DNA of 64,000 bases from Apostichopus japonicus (taxonomy: Eukaryota; Echinodermata; Holothuroidea; Aspidochirotida; Stichopodidae): positions 16,797,917 to 16,861,916 of the forward strand of contig NC_092571.1 of the NCBI RefSeq assembly GCF_037975245.1, read 5' to 3'. Position 1 is the stretch's first letter, and every line of letters starts with the position of its first letter. Both the position numbers and the translations under genes were made by a program. This document shows, in pieces, positions 61,987 to 64,000 of the stretch. The notes beneath the pieces were generated by a model. That model made no database searches. It was not told the DNA's origin and saw only the letters and a program-made list of their open reading frames with translations.

Positions 61987-63461
61987 AAAAAAACGTTATC
62001 TTTGAATTAGTTTCATAATGTGATGACATTTTAACATCCGACAACATGAATGATTGAAAAAAACACAAAAAGTAGATTATGGAAGTCATATAAGTTTCGT
62101 ACACAATGATCTGAATTTCAACCGGTTTGGTAGCGAATTTGTGATTGTTTGACATTCAACCTTGGATGATTCCGACGGTTGAAACTTAATTTCTCTTCGA
62201 CAGAAAATGTTTTAGCTGGACCTGAATGAATAGTCGAACATCTGCAGTCAGGGAGCTGACAGAACTAGCAGTGGATTCAGTCATATATCGTATTACAAGC
62301 CAGTTATAGCATATTTATCACTAATATTTGTGTTGCTAAGGAACGGTGAATGGTGCCGTGGTTGGACGTGTGTATCGTGTACAGTCCTAGACCATGCATA
62401 TAGGCTATACGTGCTTTTCCTATAAACAAACAAACTTGTATACCTGGCCCTGGTTATCCAATATATGCATAGTAAATGAACGATATTGGCTGCAACAAAG
62501 CCGCATACACAATCCAGACTCTGAAGAAGAAAAAAGGGATGAAAATGTGTTTTATCAACTACGGTGGCTTAAAAGGGACATGGGGTAAACAAAAGTGTCC
62601 CTTTTTACCCCAATTTCTTTTTCTTTCGTATGTCCCTATTAAGCCACCGTAGTCAATCCTCTACAGAATACAACTTAATAGTGCAAACTGAAGAGAGTGA
62701 AACATGTGATCGGGACTCCTTAAGGGTAAACATGAAACTGATATAAGGACAAGTCACGTTTATTTTAATACGTATTTCAATATTGTGTTTTGGGGCGTCT
62801 TTTAATTTTAATGGGCCCCTTAAATCAAGCCACTGGAGTGATAAATCCAGTCCTGTTTGCGAAATATGTCGTCATCATTCCTATGACTCAATTCCCGACA
62901 CGTTTTCTGATGACGTGTGGCGTTTAAATGTAGCCTTGCAGTTTCCTACTAAACATGAGTCGGTCTGAGAAAGAAAGCAGCCTTTAAGATGGAATTCAAT
63001 ATATATACAGACCAATTTTACTTAAACACCGACGGAGTTTTAAAGTGTTTGCACCGTAAGTTCCCTTTCAACAAAAATCGTGACCAACTCATTGAAGAAA
63101 AATCTGTATTGGATTAAAGTTAACCGATCTTTTGTCAATACAGCATAACAGCAAATTATTCTCAAACATTGTAAATTTAACAATCAGGCGTCTAAATATA
63201 TAACCTATCATCTGTATTGTTCTTCTCGCAAAACTGCTGCAAAGACCAACAATACGATTCTTGCGTATATAATACAATCTTGTTTAACTGCCTCTGTCGC
63301 AGTTCCTTGCCATTTTAAAGAGGCATGTTGTCATCAAAATGGAGAACGAAAAGTCATAATTAAGAGAGATAATATATAGTTACCTTCGTATGCGAAGTAA
63401 ACTTGTTGTCCCATGCTGTTGGTCATCACGTACTTATTTTTACAATCGATGCCAGTAAACG
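58772..63461 (-). CDS. PLSCR: Phospholipid scramblase B, exons 2-8 (5' exon beyond window)
   Basis: Exons in transcript order: 63384-63461, 62444-62520, 61753-61886, 61029-61152, 60367-60466, 59223-59281, 58772-58807. Lengths 78, 77, 134, 124, 100 and 59 equal those of scramblase A. Only the last differs (36 against 30 bases), giving the tail EFMYFESEDQT instead of EFMYYEKSN. The protein reads [61 protein letters not shown] and [20 protein letters not shown]. The calcium-loop segment is KADSFTVTFPKD, with Lys where copy A has Asn. One cysteine of the CCAGCC cluster is Ile here. The first exon is not between 63462 and 64000, so it should lie further right. Head-to-tail orientation with copy A indicates tandem duplication. 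No frame breaks. Confidence 0.93.
61952..61985. repeat. (AT)n microsatellite in scramblase B intron
   Basis: About 16 uninterrupted AT units. Confidence 0.95.
62555..62656. mobile_element. Fold-back MITE in scramblase B intron
   Basis: CTACGGTGGCTTAAAAGGGA near the left end is matched by the complement of TCCCTATTAAGCCACCGTAG at the right, with one mismatch over 24 bases. GGGGTAA and TTACCCC extend the pairing toward the centre. About 100 bases in total. Confidence 0.8.
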
Positions 63462-64000
63462 CTAAACGAAATGGATGAAACATGAAATAACCGAAAATTA
63501 TAGGAAATAAATGTAAATAAATATTGAAGATGTGGAAAGCAAGATCCTACCGATAATAGAACGGAAGAATTTTTTTTTTTTTGAAATCGTTTAGGTGTAA
63601 AGAGGTATATGCCATATCAGTTTCTCATGATCCACTCCATTTACAAGAAGAAGAAGAAGAAGTATAACCTTTCCTACACACTACACTCAGCCGCCCAACC
63701 CCCTTCTTGTACCCAGCACCAATGGCGTAGAGAGCTAGGTCGGGTCCCTGGGACAATCATTTTACTGGGTCCAGTTTTTTTGCAGTCTTCATGTTTACTT
63801 ATGCATGTTATCAAAGAATGGAAATGCATTATTCTTTACCCCCATATTTTCCCGGGCCCTTGTCAAGCACATAGATTAAATCACATGTCCATAAACCTTA
63901 GGCCCATAACCCAGAATCTTCTAGGAGGACAGGGCCACAATCTAACAGATCCCCGATTTTTCCAAATTTTCCGACGTGGAGAATAGTATACCCTCGCTCA
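63462..64000. other. Scramblase B first intron with a possible truncated hAT-like end
   Basis: CAATGGCGTAGAGAGCTAGG at about 63719 resembles the left ends of the hAT-like elements here. The right end would be outside the window. No coding exon is visible in the stretch. Confidence 0.45.

Noticed and set aside
63609-63986. 125-residue plus-strand frame at the right edge
   Set aside because: It crosses a poly-(AAG) tract and a hAT-like repeat end; no domain and no splice context.

Overview
The window is AT-rich, intron-rich animal DNA full of short mobile elements. It most likely comes from a marine invertebrate deuterostome, plausibly an echinoderm. That placement rests on gene structure, the LINE type and the repeat style; no species marker is visible. 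Nearly all coding sequence is spliced with GT-AG introns. I rebuilt exons by hand from splice signals and reading-phase continuity, not from transcripts.

Layout. (1) About 1-32,750, minus strand: the first 38 coding exons (about 2,720 residues) of a very large VPS13D-like bridge-type lipid-transfer protein. Its 3' part runs off the left edge. Phase is continuous through all 38 exons. Its intron at 4,910-8,766 carries an almost complete but broken non-LTR retrotransposon on the plus strand. (2) 32,751-39,044: VPS13D 5' UTR and upstream region, holding a nested pair of hAT-like elements with exact 8-bp target duplications, and a possible divergent first exon. (3) 39,045-45,688, minus: a complete eight-exon phospholipid scramblase gene (252 aa). 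(4) 45,689-51,100: hAT-like and TTAA-type non-autonomous elements and simple repeats. (5) About 51,117-57,854: a large segment bounded by divergent terminal inverted repeats and studded near both ends with the octamer CCTCG(A/T)TT in opposing orientation. Inside it is a spliced SET-domain gene (KMT5A/SET8-like), apparently decayed. I read this as a large DNA transposon carrying a chromatin-modifier gene, and consider it the most interesting object here. (6) 58,772-63,461, minus: exons 2-8 of a second scramblase, a head-to-tail paralogue of the first with identical exon sizes except the last. Its first exon lies beyond the right edge.

Function. VPS13D moves lipids between membrane leaflets at organelle contacts, and bridge proteins are thought to need scramblases to rebalance leaflets. 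The adjacency of VPS13D and two scramblase genes is therefore suggestive, but it may be coincidence. The rest of the window is mobile DNA: five or six hAT-like elements sharing a GC-rich subterminal box, a TTAA element, fold-back elements, tandem repeats, and exon-containing local duplications that left exon relics in both gene families.
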